DNA of 64,000 nt, from the NCBI GenBank assembly GCA_035628135.1, contig DASPKM010000013.1, positions 1-64,000 on the forward strand, written 5' to 3'. Position numbers and translations under genes: made by a program. The stretch is from DASPKM01 sp035628135 (GTDB lineage Bacteria; Bacteroidota; Bacteroidia; Chitinophagales; Chitinophagaceae). Positions 50,059 through 60,047 of this stretch are shown piece after piece. Under the pieces are notes generated by a model that saw nothing but the letters and a program-made list of their open reading frames with translations, did no database searches and was not told where the DNA came from. The stretch's first letter is position 1, and each line of letters begins with the position of its first letter.

Positions 50059-53000
50059 ATGAAGAAAGTATTACTTCTTACCACAATCGGAGTATTGGTA
50101 TTTACAATTTTAAAGGCGCAGCCTAATGTATTTGACCCTGCCGACCCTATTGTTCCGTACAATTCCAGCAGTCCTCCCGTTACGCAGTGGGGCAACATCC
50201 AGAAATGGGTAGTTACCAACCGCAACCTGGGATGGAACACTTCGTCCTTTAAGTCTTATCACTTTAATAATATATCGTTCCGCGTTAAGTTTCCCAAAAC
50301 CTATGCGCACAACGTAGCCGACGGCAAGAAGTATCCCGTGATGCTGTTCTGGCATGGAGCGGGCGAAAAGGGTACCGTATATGATAATGAATTGCAATTG
50401 CTGCACGGCGGCCAATTGTTCAGGAACCGCGTTGACAACGGCCAGTTCGATGGCTTTCTGGTTTATCCGCAAAATACCAGCGGATTTTTCGGCAATTCCT
50501 ATTATGGCCCCATGATCCAGGTGCTGGACTCATTGGCCAAATATTGCAAGCTGGATATAGACCGCGTATTGGTAAACGGTCTTTCGGCAGGTGGCAGCGC
50601 CACTTTCGAGATCACAGCCGGATATCCTACCCGCATTACCAAGGCAGCACCCAGTGCCGCCTCGGCCGGTGCATTGGTAAACATCGTTCCGCAATGGGTA
50701 CACATACCCGTTTGGTTTGCAACCGGCGGACAGGATACCAATCCTTCTCCCTTCATGGCGCAGATAACCCACGATTCGCTCAAGAACCGCGGGGCCGACG
50801 TAAGATGGACGCTTTATCCCAGTTTGGGACACTTTGTTTGGAACAACCACTGGCAGGAGGCCGACTTTGTGCCTTACATGAATGATATACACAAGGCCAA
50901 TCCATTGGTATTTTTTCAACGAAATCTTTTTTGTCCCGACTCTCCTACCAATGCGCGACTAGGTATATCGCCCGGGTTTTTTGAATACGAGTGGCAGGTG
51001 AACACAGGATCCGGTTATACTACCATTGCCGGCGCTACTTCCAATGAATACACCGCTACCAGCTATGGGACATATCGCGTGCGTTTTAAAAGAACCTCCA
51101 CCAGCGCCTTCTCCGAATGGTCGCCTAAACCCGTAACCGTAGGTCCTAAAACAACTACCGTTACACCGGATATAAACGTGAAGGGCCTGCGCAGTAAGGT
51201 GTTGCCCGCTCCCGATGGAAGCACCACCGTTCCATTGAGAATTGCACCCGGATTTGTGGGATATGAGTTCTGGCATTTACCTGACAGCGTGCTGGTAAGC
51301 ACAGACAGTATTTTTGAAGCAACGCCCGGCCAGTACCGCGGCAGGGTAAAAGAAGTTTTCGGTTGTAATGCTTTCTTCTCGAATGTATTTACCGTTGTGC
51401 CGGCAAACGGCGTCAACAAACCAGACCCCGCAAAGAACCTTACTGCATTTGCCGCCTCGCAGTCGAGCATAGAGCTTAACTGGAGCGACAATCCCAATCC
51501 TGCATTCAACGAAACAGGCTTTGAAATATACCGCCGCACTACTCCCGATGGCGCATATACGCTGATCGCGATAACAGGGCCTAACGTGCTTAACTACATC
51601 GATCAAAATTTGCTGGCTAACAAAACTTATTATTATATAGTCCGCGCAATAAACAATACCAGCGCCGCGCCCAGCAACAGCAACGAGGCTAACGCCACTA
51701 CCATTGCGGACAACACGCCGCCTACCGCGCCGGGCAACCTGCGGTTTACGCTGGCGGGCCGCTTTTCGGTTTCATTGGAGTGGGATGCTTCTACCGACGA
51801 CGCAGGCGTATCCAAGTACGACGTATATGTAAATAACGTCAAGCTGTATACGACGGACAAAACCTCGTTCGTGGTTAATGAGCTCGACAGCTTCCAGCGC
51901 TATAATTTCATGGTAAAAGCCAAAGATCCCACGGGCAACATTTCGCCTGCGAGCAACCAGATAAGCGTGGTGACCAAGCTGCAGGGATTGTTCTATAAAC
52001 ATTATCATGGAAGCTGGGGCGCCCTGCCTGATTTCAACAACCTGGGCACTCCCGCTAAAACAGGCATCAGCACTACGAGCACCGATATTGCAGCCCGCAC
52101 TCAAAACGATAACTTTTCGTTTATATGGCGGGGTTATATCAAGATACCTACCAACGCTACCTACACTTTCGAAACCTGTTCCGACGACGGCAGCAAGCTG
52201 TACGTGAACATGGAATACGATTCAGCAGCAGCGGCAACCGTGAGCAACGACTTCGCGCACGGTCCCACTTGTGTAACAGGCACCGGCATCGTATTGGGCG
52301 CAGGCCAGGTAGTGCCCATTACCGCCACCTTCTTCGAAGCAGGCGGAGGCGAGCAAATGCAGGTATGGTGGAGGAACAATGCCGGATTGGCAAGGGTACA
52401 AATACCGGCCTCGCAATTCTTCGATACGTTTACTCCCACGGGCGCTGCACCTACCGCGCCTTCGGGATTGAACGCCACAGCAGTGAGCTTCAGCCGCATC
52501 AACCTTAGCTGGAACGATAACAGCAGCAATGAATCAGGATTTGAAGTGGTACGCTCCACCTCATCGGGCGGCGTGTATGTAAACATAGGCACAACAGGCG
52601 CGGGCGTAAATTCATTTGCCGATACTGTAGGGCTTAACGCATCTACTACTTATTGGTACAAAGTGCGCTCGATAGGCGCTACCGGCGAATCTGCATTCAC
52701 CAGCGCGGTATCTGCCACTACACAGGCATTGCCACCAGCACCGGCGGCACCCACCGTGCTGAGCGCACAGGTAATATCTTCTTCGCAGATCAACCTGGTA
52801 TGGAACGATAATTCAGCCAATGAAACGGTATTCGAGATCTATCGCTCCACTAACAACAATGCTAACTTCAGGTTAATCACCACGGTCGCAGGCGGAGCAG
52901 GCGCGCAGAAAAATTATGCCGACCAGGGCTTGTTCGCCAACGTAACATACTTCTATAAAGTGCGCGCAAGAGGCATCGGAGGGCCATCGGCTTATACCAA

Positions 53001-56000
53001 TGAGGTAAATGGCAAAACGCTCAATACGGTGCCCGTGGTAAACGATGTACTTGACTTTACCATTCGCCACTCGGTACAATTTATAATGCCGCTGACCGCA
53101 ACAGATGATGACGGCGATGCACTCAGCTTTACTTCGGACAACCTGCCTTCGTTTGCATCCATCGTACCCGGTACGCTCGGAACAGCAGAGGTAGTATTTA
53201 ACCCGGGCTTCGGCGACCAGGGTGGTTATGTGATCAATATTTATGTGAACGATGGGAACGGCGGCAAGGACACTACTTACCTGAACCTGTTGGTGAACGA
53301 TAACTTCCCGCCAACGCTTGACCCTGTTGCCAATGCCACCATCGATGAAGGCGCTTCTATGAACCTGCCGCTGGTTGCAAACGACAACGAGAACCCGTCC
53401 TTCATCGGCTGGACATTTACCAACCTGCCTTCGTTTGCAAGCTTCAATCATAACGGTACCGGAGGCGGCACACTGCAAATAGCCCCCGGTTACGCAGCTT
53501 CGGGTGTGTACAATGTATCGGTAATGGTCGACGATGGATTCGGTGCATGGACCACGAGGTCGTTCACCATTACGGTAAATGAAAAAGATCCCAACGAAAG
53601 AATACTGGTAAGCATCAGGACCGCCACCGATGCTCCAGCTCCATGGAACAACATGCCGAGCCAAAGCATTTCGAACCTGAAGAATACGAACGACGTAACT
53701 ACTACCGTAGGCGCCAATGTGGTGAACAGCTGGCAATTCAACCTGGCCGACCAGGGTGCGCAAACAGGAAATAATTCAGGCATATATCCCGATGCGGTGA
53801 TGAAGGACAACATTCACTGGGGATACTTCCTCGGCAGCAATGCGGTGGACACGTCTGACCTGAGAATTACAGGATTGAACCCGGCGCGTAAATACACGCT
53901 CATATTCTTCGGCAGCAGTATTTATAACCTGTATCCCGATAACGGCACTACTACTTATAAAGTAGGCGCGGCATCGGCATCAATAGGTGTGCAAGGCAAT
54001 ACTACCAACAGGGCGGTCTTGAACGATATCAGTCCCGATGCAAGCGGCGTGATCACCGTCAAGATGATCGGCGATCCCCATCCCGACCTCGGTGGATGGC
54101 TGAACGCGTTCGAGATCATCAACCAGTATGATGATGGCACCATCCCTGTAAAAGCCACTGACTTAGCAGGAGAATTCGTAGAACATACCGGCACTTTGCT
54201 CACATGGACCGACGTAGCGTATAATGAGCACCGTTATAAAATATACAGGGCCACCAACATCAATGGGCCTTACACCTTACTGAACCCAGGGTCCAACAAC
54301 GCCAATACCACTACCTATACCGATGCTACCGCGGTACCTGTAACACAGTATTATTATTACGTGGTTGCGTCCAATACACTGGGCGACTCCGAGCCAAGCG
54401 ATACCATATCGGTATTGACAGGCAACAACAGCCCGCTGATCAATAACCTGGACAATATGTTCGTGAAGACAGAGAGCTCGTTGAACGAACCATTTACTGT
54501 AACAGACAATGCAGGCGATATTGTAACGGTAACCGCTCCTGTACTGCCCCCGTTTGTCACCCTGCAATCGTTGGGTGGCAACAACTACCAGTTGGTAGCC
54601 AACCCTGGCAAGGAATACCTGGGCATGCACAACATCACTATCCAGGCAGCGGACAATAAAGGCGGCATTAACACAAAATCCATCACCATACTGGTAGCGG
54701 ATAAGCGTACGCGTTCCTTCTTCGTGAACTTTGGCCCCGATGGCAACGACTCGCCCGCGCCATGGAATGACTTCCTTGGATTTGCTTATGCCGGCAAGCA
54801 ATTGCTGAACCTTAAAGATGAGGCTGGCGTTACAACGGGCGTAAGCATTCGGATAGACAGCAGCTTTACCAATGTGTATGGCCTGGGTTACATTACCGGC
54901 AACAACTCCGGCGTATACCCGGACTCGGTATTGAGCGGCGGCATATCGTCGAACTATACTACTGCAAGAAGGATCACTTTCCTGGGACTCGATCCCACCA
55001 AGAGATACAATGTGGCGCTCATCGGTAGTTCAAACGAAGGCGTGAATGCTTCAGGCGATTATTCCGCCACCGGTGCCCTGAACACTTCGCAGAACGCACG
55101 TTACAACACGCACAGGGTTTCATATCTGAACAGCATTACGCCCACTGCAAGCAACACCTTGCAGATAAGCGTTACCAAACAGGCAAGCTCCGGCTTCACT
55201 TACCTGAGCGGCCTGGTGCTGGAAGAATATACAGACACGGTGTTGCTCATGAACCCCATTCACCTGTATGCCGAACCACTTAGCAAAACTTCGGTACTGC
55301 TTACGTGGGCCGACCGTACCGACGTGGAGACAGGATATGAAGTATACCGGGCTACCAATGCCGCAGGCCCCTGGACACTGGTAAACACTACCGCAGCCAA
55401 CGCTACAACGTTTACCAATACCGGCCTTACCGCCAATACCAAATACTGGTACAGGGTAAGGGCGAGAAGAAATACCGGCCCGGCATTCTCGGAGTATAGC
55501 AATACAGAAGTGACCATTACACCAAAGTCGATCGTGCTGGTGAACCTGACATTTACTGAACCGGCCGCATCGCCCTGGAACAATACCAATTTCAATCCTG
55601 ATGAAGGGAGGGTATTGGAGAACCTGAAGAACGATGTGAACCAGCCAACGGGTATCGACCTTACCGTAACCAAGGCCCTGAACGGCCAGAACGATATGGG
55701 CATGACAACCGGCGGAGTAGTGCCGGCGGCAGTAATGGGCAGCTGTTATTGGGGCGACCGCCTGCAGCAATCCCAGTTGAAGCTGACCGGGCTCAACCAT
55801 AGCAAACGCTACCGCATCGGCTTCTTTGGAAGCATCGGGCCAGGATGGGACGGCGACTTTACAGGCAAGTACAGCATCGGCAACAGGTCAGTTTACCTGA
55901 ACTCGTACCGCAACGATAGCGAGATCGCTTATATCGGCGACGTACAGCCCGATGCGAACGGAGAGGTATTACTGGATATTTCCACGACGCCGTGGGCGCA

Positions 56001-56430
56001 GTACAGCTTTACCAGCGCCATTGTAATATGGGCTTATGACGACGCTACCGGCGGCACCGTGACTAACCGCATGAATGATAGCGAAGGACCAGAGGCTACC
56101 GATGTGGTAAGGAGCGCCCAGGCCGTACAGGAGCCTGCGGTAGCGGAAGAAGTGAAGAAGATACGCATCCAGGCCTATCCTAATCCGTTTACAGATAATA
56201 TTAAAATTGATTTTAATAATACCTCGGCCAACAACCAGGTAACCGTAGATATTATCGACCTTACCGGCAGGGTGGTATTCAAGCAGGACGCTGGCAGGGT
56301 GCCGGCAGGAATGAATACCATCAGGCTAAATGTGCCAGATGGCTCCTTTGCCCCCGGCATATATATTGTAAGATTGAATATTAATGGACAAACAGTCAAC
56401 ACGGCCAAGCTTATCAAGGCCAGAAAATAA
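50059..56430 (+). CDS. giant modular T9SS surface protein: esterase-like, FN3, PA14, three repeats of an unrecognised domain
   Basis: The 2123-residue protein has a signal peptide (1-20) and an alpha/beta-hydrolase domain (about 70-280) with MLFWHGAGEKG, Ser176 (VNGLSAGGS), Asp226 and His258 (SLGHFVWN). Ig-like and FN3 domains follow (about 285-640), then a PA14-type domain (643-792, with IKIPTNATYTFETCSDDGSK), two FN3 (798-888, 896-987) and two cadherin-like beta domains (990-1175). Three related segments of about 175 residues lie at 1181-1358, 1552-1725 and 1825-1995, each with xPWNN/D, LKN/D, (I/V)YPDxV, GLxPxKRY and FGSS-type motifs, separated by FN3 and beta domains. A T9SS sorting domain ends it (AYPNPFTDNIKI to KLIKARK). 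It is probably a surface enzyme-adhesin acting on glycans. Confidence 0.85.
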   Translation: MKKVLLLTTIGVLVFTILKAQPNVFDPADPIVPYNSSSPPVTQWGNIQKWVVTNRNLGWNTSSFKSYHFNNISFRVKFPKTYAHNVADGKKYPVMLFWHGAGEKGTVYDNELQLLHGGQLFRNRVDNGQFDGFLVYPQNTSGFFGNSYYGPMIQVLDSLAKYCKLDIDRVLVNGLSAGGSATFEITAGYPTRITKAAPSAASAGALVNIVPQWVHIPVWFATGGQDTNPSPFMAQITHDSLKNRGADVRWTLYPSLGHFVWNNHWQEADFVPYMNDIHKANPLVFFQRNLFCPDSPTNARLGISPGFFEYEWQVNTGSGYTTIAGATSNEYTATSYGTYRVRFKRTSTSAFSEWSPKPVTVGPKTTTVTPDINVKGLRSKVLPAPDGSTTVPLRIAPGFVGYEFWHLPDSVLVSTDSIFEATPGQYRGRVKEVFGCNAFFSNVFTVVPANGVNKPDPAKNLTAFAASQSSIELNWSDNPNPAFNETGFEIYRRTTPDGAYTLIAITGPNVLNYIDQNLLANKTYYYIVRAINNTSAAPSNSNEANATTIADNTPPTAPGNLRFTLAGRFSVSLEWDASTDDAGVSKYDVYVNNVKLYTTDKTSFVVNELDSFQRYNFMVKAKDPTGNISPASNQISVVTKLQGLFYKHYHGSWGALPDFNNLGTPAKTGISTTSTDIAARTQNDNFSFIWRGYIKIPTNATYTFETCSDDGSKLYVNMEYDSAAAATVSNDFAHGPTCVTGTGIVLGAGQVVPITATFFEAGGGEQMQVWWRNNAGLARVQIPASQFFDTFTPTGAAPTAPSGLNATAVSFSRINLSWNDNSSNESGFEVVRSTSSGGVYVNIGTTGAGVNSFADTVGLNASTTYWYKVRSIGATGESAFTSAVSATTQALPPAPAAPTVLSAQVISSSQINLVWNDNSANETVFEIYRSTNNNANFRLITTVAGGAGAQKNYADQGLFANVTYFYKVRARGIGGPSAYTNEVNGKTLNTVPVVNDVLDFTIRHSVQFIMPLTATDDDGDALSFTSDNLPSFASIVPGTLGTAEVVFNPGFGDQGGYVINIYVNDGNGGKDTTYLNLLVNDNFPPTLDPVANATIDEGASMNLPLVANDNENPSFIGWTFTNLPSFASFNHNGTGGGTLQIAPGYAASGVYNVSVMVDDGFGAWTTRSFTITVNEKDPNERILVSIRTATDAPAPWNNMPSQSISNLKNTNDVTTTVGANVVNSWQFNLADQGAQTGNNSGIYPDAVMKDNIHWGYFLGSNAVDTSDLRITGLNPARKYTLIFFGSSIYNLYPDNGTTTYKVGAASASIGVQGNTTNRAVLNDISPDASGVITVKMIGDPHPDLGGWLNAFEIINQYDDGTIPVKATDLAGEFVEHTGTLLTWTDVAYNEHRYKIYRATNINGPYTLLNPGSNNANTTTYTDATAVPVTQYYYYVVASNTLGDSEPSDTISVLTGNNSPLINNLDNMFVKTESSLNEPFTVTDNAGDIVTVTAPVLPPFVTLQSLGGNNYQLVANPGKEYLGMHNITIQAADNKGGINTKSITILVADKRTRSFFVNFGPDGNDSPAPWNDFLGFAYAGKQLLNLKDEAGVTTGVSIRIDSSFTNVYGLGYITGNNSGVYPDSVLSGGISSNYTTARRITFLGLDPTKRYNVALIGSSNEGVNASGDYSATGALNTSQNARYNTHRVSYLNSITPTASNTLQISVTKQASSGFTYLSGLVLEEYTDTVLLMNPIHLYAEPLSKTSVLLTWADRTDVETGYEVYRATNAAGPWTLVNTTAANATTFTNTGLTANTKYWYRVRARRNTGPAFSEYSNTEVTITPKSIVLVNLTFTEPAASPWNNTNFNPDEGRVLENLKNDVNQPTGIDLTVTKALNGQNDMGMTTGGVVPAAVMGSCYWGDRLQQSQLKLTGLNHSKRYRIGFFGSIGPGWDGDFTGKYSIGNRSVYLNSYRNDSEIAYIGDVQPDANGEVLLDISTTPWAQYSFTSAIVIWAYDDATGGTVTNRMNDSEGPEATDVVRSAQAVQEPAVAEEVKKIRIQAYPNPFTDNIKIDFNNTSANNQVTVDIIDLTGRVVFKQDAGRVPAGMNTIRLNVPDGSFAPGIYIVRLNINGQTVNTAKLIKARK

Positions 56431-56449
56431 TTCACCATGAAATACCACT

Positions 56450-56479
56450 ATCCGGGAATTCCGATTCCCGGATTTTTTT
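56450..56479 (+). terminator. intrinsic terminator of the giant T9SS gene
   Basis: ATCCGGGAAT (56450-56459) pairs perfectly with ATTCCCGGAT (56464-56473) around TCCG, followed by seven T. Confidence 0.9.
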
Positions 56480-56576
56480 GATACTTTCATGTGAATTTTG
56501 CGCTTCAGCATACTACGAAAGACCGGTTATTAGATGCTTAACTCCTGTTATCATGCTCTTGCAAAGAGTATAGTAG

Positions 56577-56584
56577 TACTTTTG
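56577..56584 (+). promoter_or_regulatory. candidate -7 element of the exopolysaccharide operon
   Basis: TACTTTTG matches TAnnTTTG and lies 35 bases before the ATG at 56619. A TTG at 56559-56561 is 15 bases upstream, closer than the usual 19-21. Confidence 0.5.
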
Positions 56585-56618
56585 CAGGAGGTTTTTCGAA
56601 ACCACAAATCAGCTTTCC

Positions 56619-58826
56619 ATGGACCTCGTGTATCTATTTAAGTCGTTGCTGCGCAAAAAATGGATCATCATCTTCAGCGGAATCGTAGGCCTTGCTGCAG
56701 GTGTAGTTTTTGCCAGGACCATCAGAACCACCTACACTTCCCTGGCCCAGTATTCCACCGGATTTACTATGGGCCAAAAAGTAAAGATCCAGGGATCAGA
56801 CGGTCTCAACATCTTCGAGATCGATTTCCAGTTCCGAAACGTAATTGAAACTTTCCGCTCGCCAAAAGTGTTGGGCATGGTGGGTTATAACCTGCTGCTG
56901 CACGACCTGGAGTCTAAAACGCCCTTCAGGTATATAAGCGAAGAGTATAAAAAACATCCTTCCTACAGCGCCTTGAGCAAGGAAAGGGTCATCCAGATCC
57001 TGAAATCCAAGGTGGTGAACATGGAGCTGCTCAACAATTATGTTGAAGAAGAAAGGCATGTGATCAACCTGCTGGGCATGTACCGCTACAACCAGGAGTC
57101 CCTGGTGCAGGATATGCTGGTGGAACGGGCCACGGGTACGGACTACCTGAACATCTGGTTCAAATCGGAGCATCCCGAGCTTTCCGCATTTGTTGTAAAC
57201 AATGCGGGCGAGGAGTTTTCAAGGTTCTTTTCCAGGATCTATGCCACGCGCACCACGGAATCCGTAGTAAAACTGGACAGCCTTACCGCGGCCAAGAAAA
57301 AAGAGCTGGACGATAAAACCAAACTGTACGAGCAGTTCAGGAGCAAGCTGGGATCGCCCGACATTGCAGGAAGATCGCTGGAAGCCATGAAGATCGTGAA
57401 CGATGCCATGGGCCGCTATACCGATGAAACTACAAAGCTCAATCAATTAAAGGCCCAGCTTAAATCGGTGAATGACCAGCTATTACAATTGGGTTCGGCA
57501 ACTCCCGGTAGTACGAGCACTACCAATAACAATGCAGAAGTGCTTCGCCTGCGGAATGAAAATATAAGCCTTGCGCAGCAGCTCCAGCAAAAAGGCGGCA
57601 CAGATCCAGACATACAAAAACAGATCGACGATAATAACCGCAAGATACTGGCACTTTCTCCCGCCAATACAGGTGGCGGCACCCGCGCTACCAAGCTGCA
57701 AGAGCAAAGAGACGAGTTGAACAGGAGAAAGTTCGACCTGACCGCCGAAATAGCAGCCGCTGAGTTAAACGTAAAGGAGCACCAGGAAAAAATGAATAAA
57801 TATGAAACGCTGTCGAGAACCGGCGGCGACCAGGTGGTGATGGCCAATGCGTTTGAAAGCGAGCTTAAGATATTGACTAACGAATATGAATACCTGAAGA
57901 ACCGCGTGCAGGCTTCGCAGGACGTGAACGTTGCTCCCGAGATCAACTTCAAGTCCACCCTGGTAGGCCAACCCTCCGTAAGGCCAGACCCATCGAAAAA
58001 ATTACTGGTGATCGGCATATCAGGCGCGGGCATGTTCTTTGTTTCGGCATTCCTGATCGTATTGCTCGACCTGCTGGACACCTCGCTGAAAACGCCTTCG
58101 GTGTTCCTTCGCAATACACGCTTGAAATTGCTTAGCTCTATTAACCGCGTTAACCTTCGGAAAAAAGATGTTGCCGACTTCTTTGCAGGGCCCAATGATC
58201 CCGACAGGAAAACAAATGATGCCGTTTTCCTGGAGAACCTGCGGAAGCTGCGGTACGAAATAGAGAATAGCGGCAAAAGAATTTTCCTGTTTACCAGCAA
58301 TAAACCCAAAGAAGGCAAAACCACCATCATGGAAGCGCTGGCAAACGGCTTTAGTGCAAGCAAGAAAAAAGTGCTGATGATAGATTCCAATTTTTCGAAC
58401 AACACGCTTACCAGGAAATACGAGGCAAAGCCAACATTGGAAGAGTTTAGTGTGAACGGAGAGAAAAACCCGTTGGAAAAATTCTATAAGATCACGAGTG
58501 TTACAAAGATACCCAATGTTGACATGGTAGGATGCAGCGAAGGCAATTATACTCCCGCGGAGATATTGCCCAAGAACAACCTGCTGGAGAACCTGAGAAC
58601 AGTAAGCGACCATTACGACTATGTATTTATCGAGGGTGCCGCATTGAATAATCATGCCGATAGCAAGGAGCTCTCTAAATATGTAGATGGTATCGTGTCA
58701 GTATTTTCGTCTAAATCCGTTATCCGGCAAACCGACAAAGAATCCATCCAGTTCCTGAAAAGAACTGGCGACAAGTACGTGGGCGCTGTGTTGAACGGCG
58801 TGGAAGCTGAAAACCTGGATCTTTAA
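56619..58826 (+). CDS. Wzc-like polysaccharide co-polymerase with degenerate tyrosine-kinase domain
   Basis: The 735-residue protein has an N-terminal membrane helix (about 15-33), a long periplasmic region with coiled coil (about 210-430), a second helix (462-484) and a cytoplasmic P-loop domain (about 540-735). This is the architecture of chain-length determinants of the Wzc type. The kinase part has a Walker A, SNKPKEGKTT (560-569), and IDSNF in place of the usual Walker A' IDxDxR. IEGA (671-674) stands where IDxPP is normal. The C-terminus ends in NGVEAENLDL without a tyrosine cluster. ATP may be bound, but autokinase activity is doubtful. It heads the operon. Confidence 0.88.
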   Translation: MDLVYLFKSLLRKKWIIIFSGIVGLAAGVVFARTIRTTYTSLAQYSTGFTMGQKVKIQGSDGLNIFEIDFQFRNVIETFRSPKVLGMVGYNLLLHDLESKTPFRYISEEYKKHPSYSALSKERVIQILKSKVVNMELLNNYVEEERHVINLLGMYRYNQESLVQDMLVERATGTDYLNIWFKSEHPELSAFVVNNAGEEFSRFFSRIYATRTTESVVKLDSLTAAKKKELDDKTKLYEQFRSKLGSPDIAGRSLEAMKIVNDAMGRYTDETTKLNQLKAQLKSVNDQLLQLGSATPGSTSTTNNNAEVLRLRNENISLAQQLQQKGGTDPDIQKQIDDNNRKILALSPANTGGGTRATKLQEQRDELNRRKFDLTAEIAAAELNVKEHQEKMNKYETLSRTGGDQVVMANAFESELKILTNEYEYLKNRVQASQDVNVAPEINFKSTLVGQPSVRPDPSKKLLVIGISGAGMFFVSAFLIVLLDLLDTSLKTPSVFLRNTRLKLLSSINRVNLRKKDVADFFAGPNDPDRKTNDAVFLENLRKLRYEIENSGKRIFLFTSNKPKEGKTTIMEALANGFSASKKKVLMIDSNFSNNTLTRKYEAKPTLEEFSVNGEKNPLEKFYKITSVTKIPNVDMVGCSEGNYTPAEILPKNNLLENLRTVSDHYDYVFIEGAALNNHADSKELSKYVDGIVSVFSSKSVIRQTDKESIQFLKRTGDKYVGAVLNGVEAENLDL

Positions 58827-58851
58827 TACTACAACACATTAAATTCAGATT

Positions 58852-60006
58852 TTGGCCGGATTATTCAATACGGACTATATACTTGCACGCAATCGCAGTG
58901 CGTGGGTTGACTATGCACGGGGCATTTGCATCATCCTGGTTTGCTACCGCCACGCTTACGAAGGGCTGGCCAATGCCGAGGTATTGCAGGCAGCCAATTA
59001 CCCGCTGGTAAAATACCTGAACGTTTTCTTCTTCAGCTTCAGGATGCCTTTGTTCTTTATTGTATCTGGCATTTTCGTGGGCCTTAGCCTTGCCAAGAAA
59101 GGCGTGTTTGAATTTGTGAAAGACAGGTTCCGCTACATCTTCTATCCTTTCCTGCTTTGGGGCCTGATTCAGATAACACTGCAGCTGGTGTTTACAGATT
59201 ATGTAAATGCAGACAGGAAGCCGATCGATTACCTGTACCTGCTGATCATGCCGCGCAAGATAGAGCAGTTCTGGTACCTGAATGCTTTGTTCAACGTGAG
59301 CATTTTGTATGCCATCATCAAAGTGAAGCTGAAGGCCAATGCATGGCACCAGCTTGGATTAGGATTGGTGCTGTATTCTATTTCCGCCATTTGCACGCTG
59401 AACCAGGTAGAGCTTGGCTTTTTAAGCGATGTGTTTTTCTTTTATCCATTCTTTGCAGTAGGTGATTGCATATCGCATTTGGCAACCAATCCGAAGAAGC
59501 ATCCTTTCATTGCATCGCGAAAGATGTTCTTTTTATTGCTACCGGTATTTTTTGCCACGCAATATCTTTTCACCAGCCTTAACCTGGCGAACAACAACGA
59601 TTACTTCGTGCAGCATTTCAGGCCCGCATTGTATGCGCTGATAGCGTTAACGGGTTGTGTGTTCGTGCTGAACGTTTCGTTCCTGCTGCAAGAGTTCAAC
59701 ATAGCCCGTTTTCTGCGGGTCATCGGTTATCATTCATTATACATCTATATCATGCACCTGATGGTGATAGCCGCCTTCAGGGCCTTTTACCTGAAAGTAA
59801 TGCATGGCGAAAGCTTAATACTGTTTATGACAGTAGCGGTACTAACCGGCATATTCATTCCTATGATATTTTTTAACCTGGCCGAAAAAGCAGGCATGGG
59901 CTGGCTGTTTGTGTGGAAAAAAAAGAACGCGGGAGAAGAGCCGCAGGCACAAGCCCCGGACAAGAGCGCAAAAGTTGACAAAAGGGCGCAACCCGTCACG
60001 TTATAG
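58852..60006 (+). CDS. acyltransferase family 3 membrane protein
   Basis: The 384-residue integral membrane protein has about ten helices. The opening, RSAWVDYARGICIILVCYRH, with its His (about residue 34), and the later FFIVSGIFVGLSLAKKG, match acyltransferase family 3 (OafA/NodX-like). No ATG is near. The TTG at 58852 is the only standard start after an in-frame stop at 58840-58842. It moves acetyl or another acyl group to a glycan intermediate or to an extracytoplasmic sugar. It begins 25 bases after the Wzc-like gene. The C-terminal tail is hydrophilic and Lys-rich. Confidence 0.88.
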   Translation: MAGLFNTDYILARNRSAWVDYARGICIILVCYRHAYEGLANAEVLQAANYPLVKYLNVFFFSFRMPLFFIVSGIFVGLSLAKKGVFEFVKDRFRYIFYPFLLWGLIQITLQLVFTDYVNADRKPIDYLYLLIMPRKIEQFWYLNALFNVSILYAIIKVKLKANAWHQLGLGLVLYSISAICTLNQVELGFLSDVFFFYPFFAVGDCISHLATNPKKHPFIASRKMFFLLLPVFFATQYLFTSLNLANNNDYFVQHFRPALYALIALTGCVFVLNVSFLLQEFNIARFLRVIGYHSLYIYIMHLMVIAAFRAFYLKVMHGESLILFMTVAVLTGIFIPMIFFNLAEKAGMGWLFVWKKKNAGEEPQAQAPDKSAKVDKRAQPVTL

Positions 60007-60047
60007 AAGGATGCCCGTTGGGCAGCCTTCGGACCAATTTTAACCTT

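Noticed and set aside
57443..58405. Long minus-strand frame opposite the Wzc-like gene
   Set aside because: It has a Ser/Phe-rich, low-complexity sequence typical of an antisense shadow, while the plus strand encodes the known domains.
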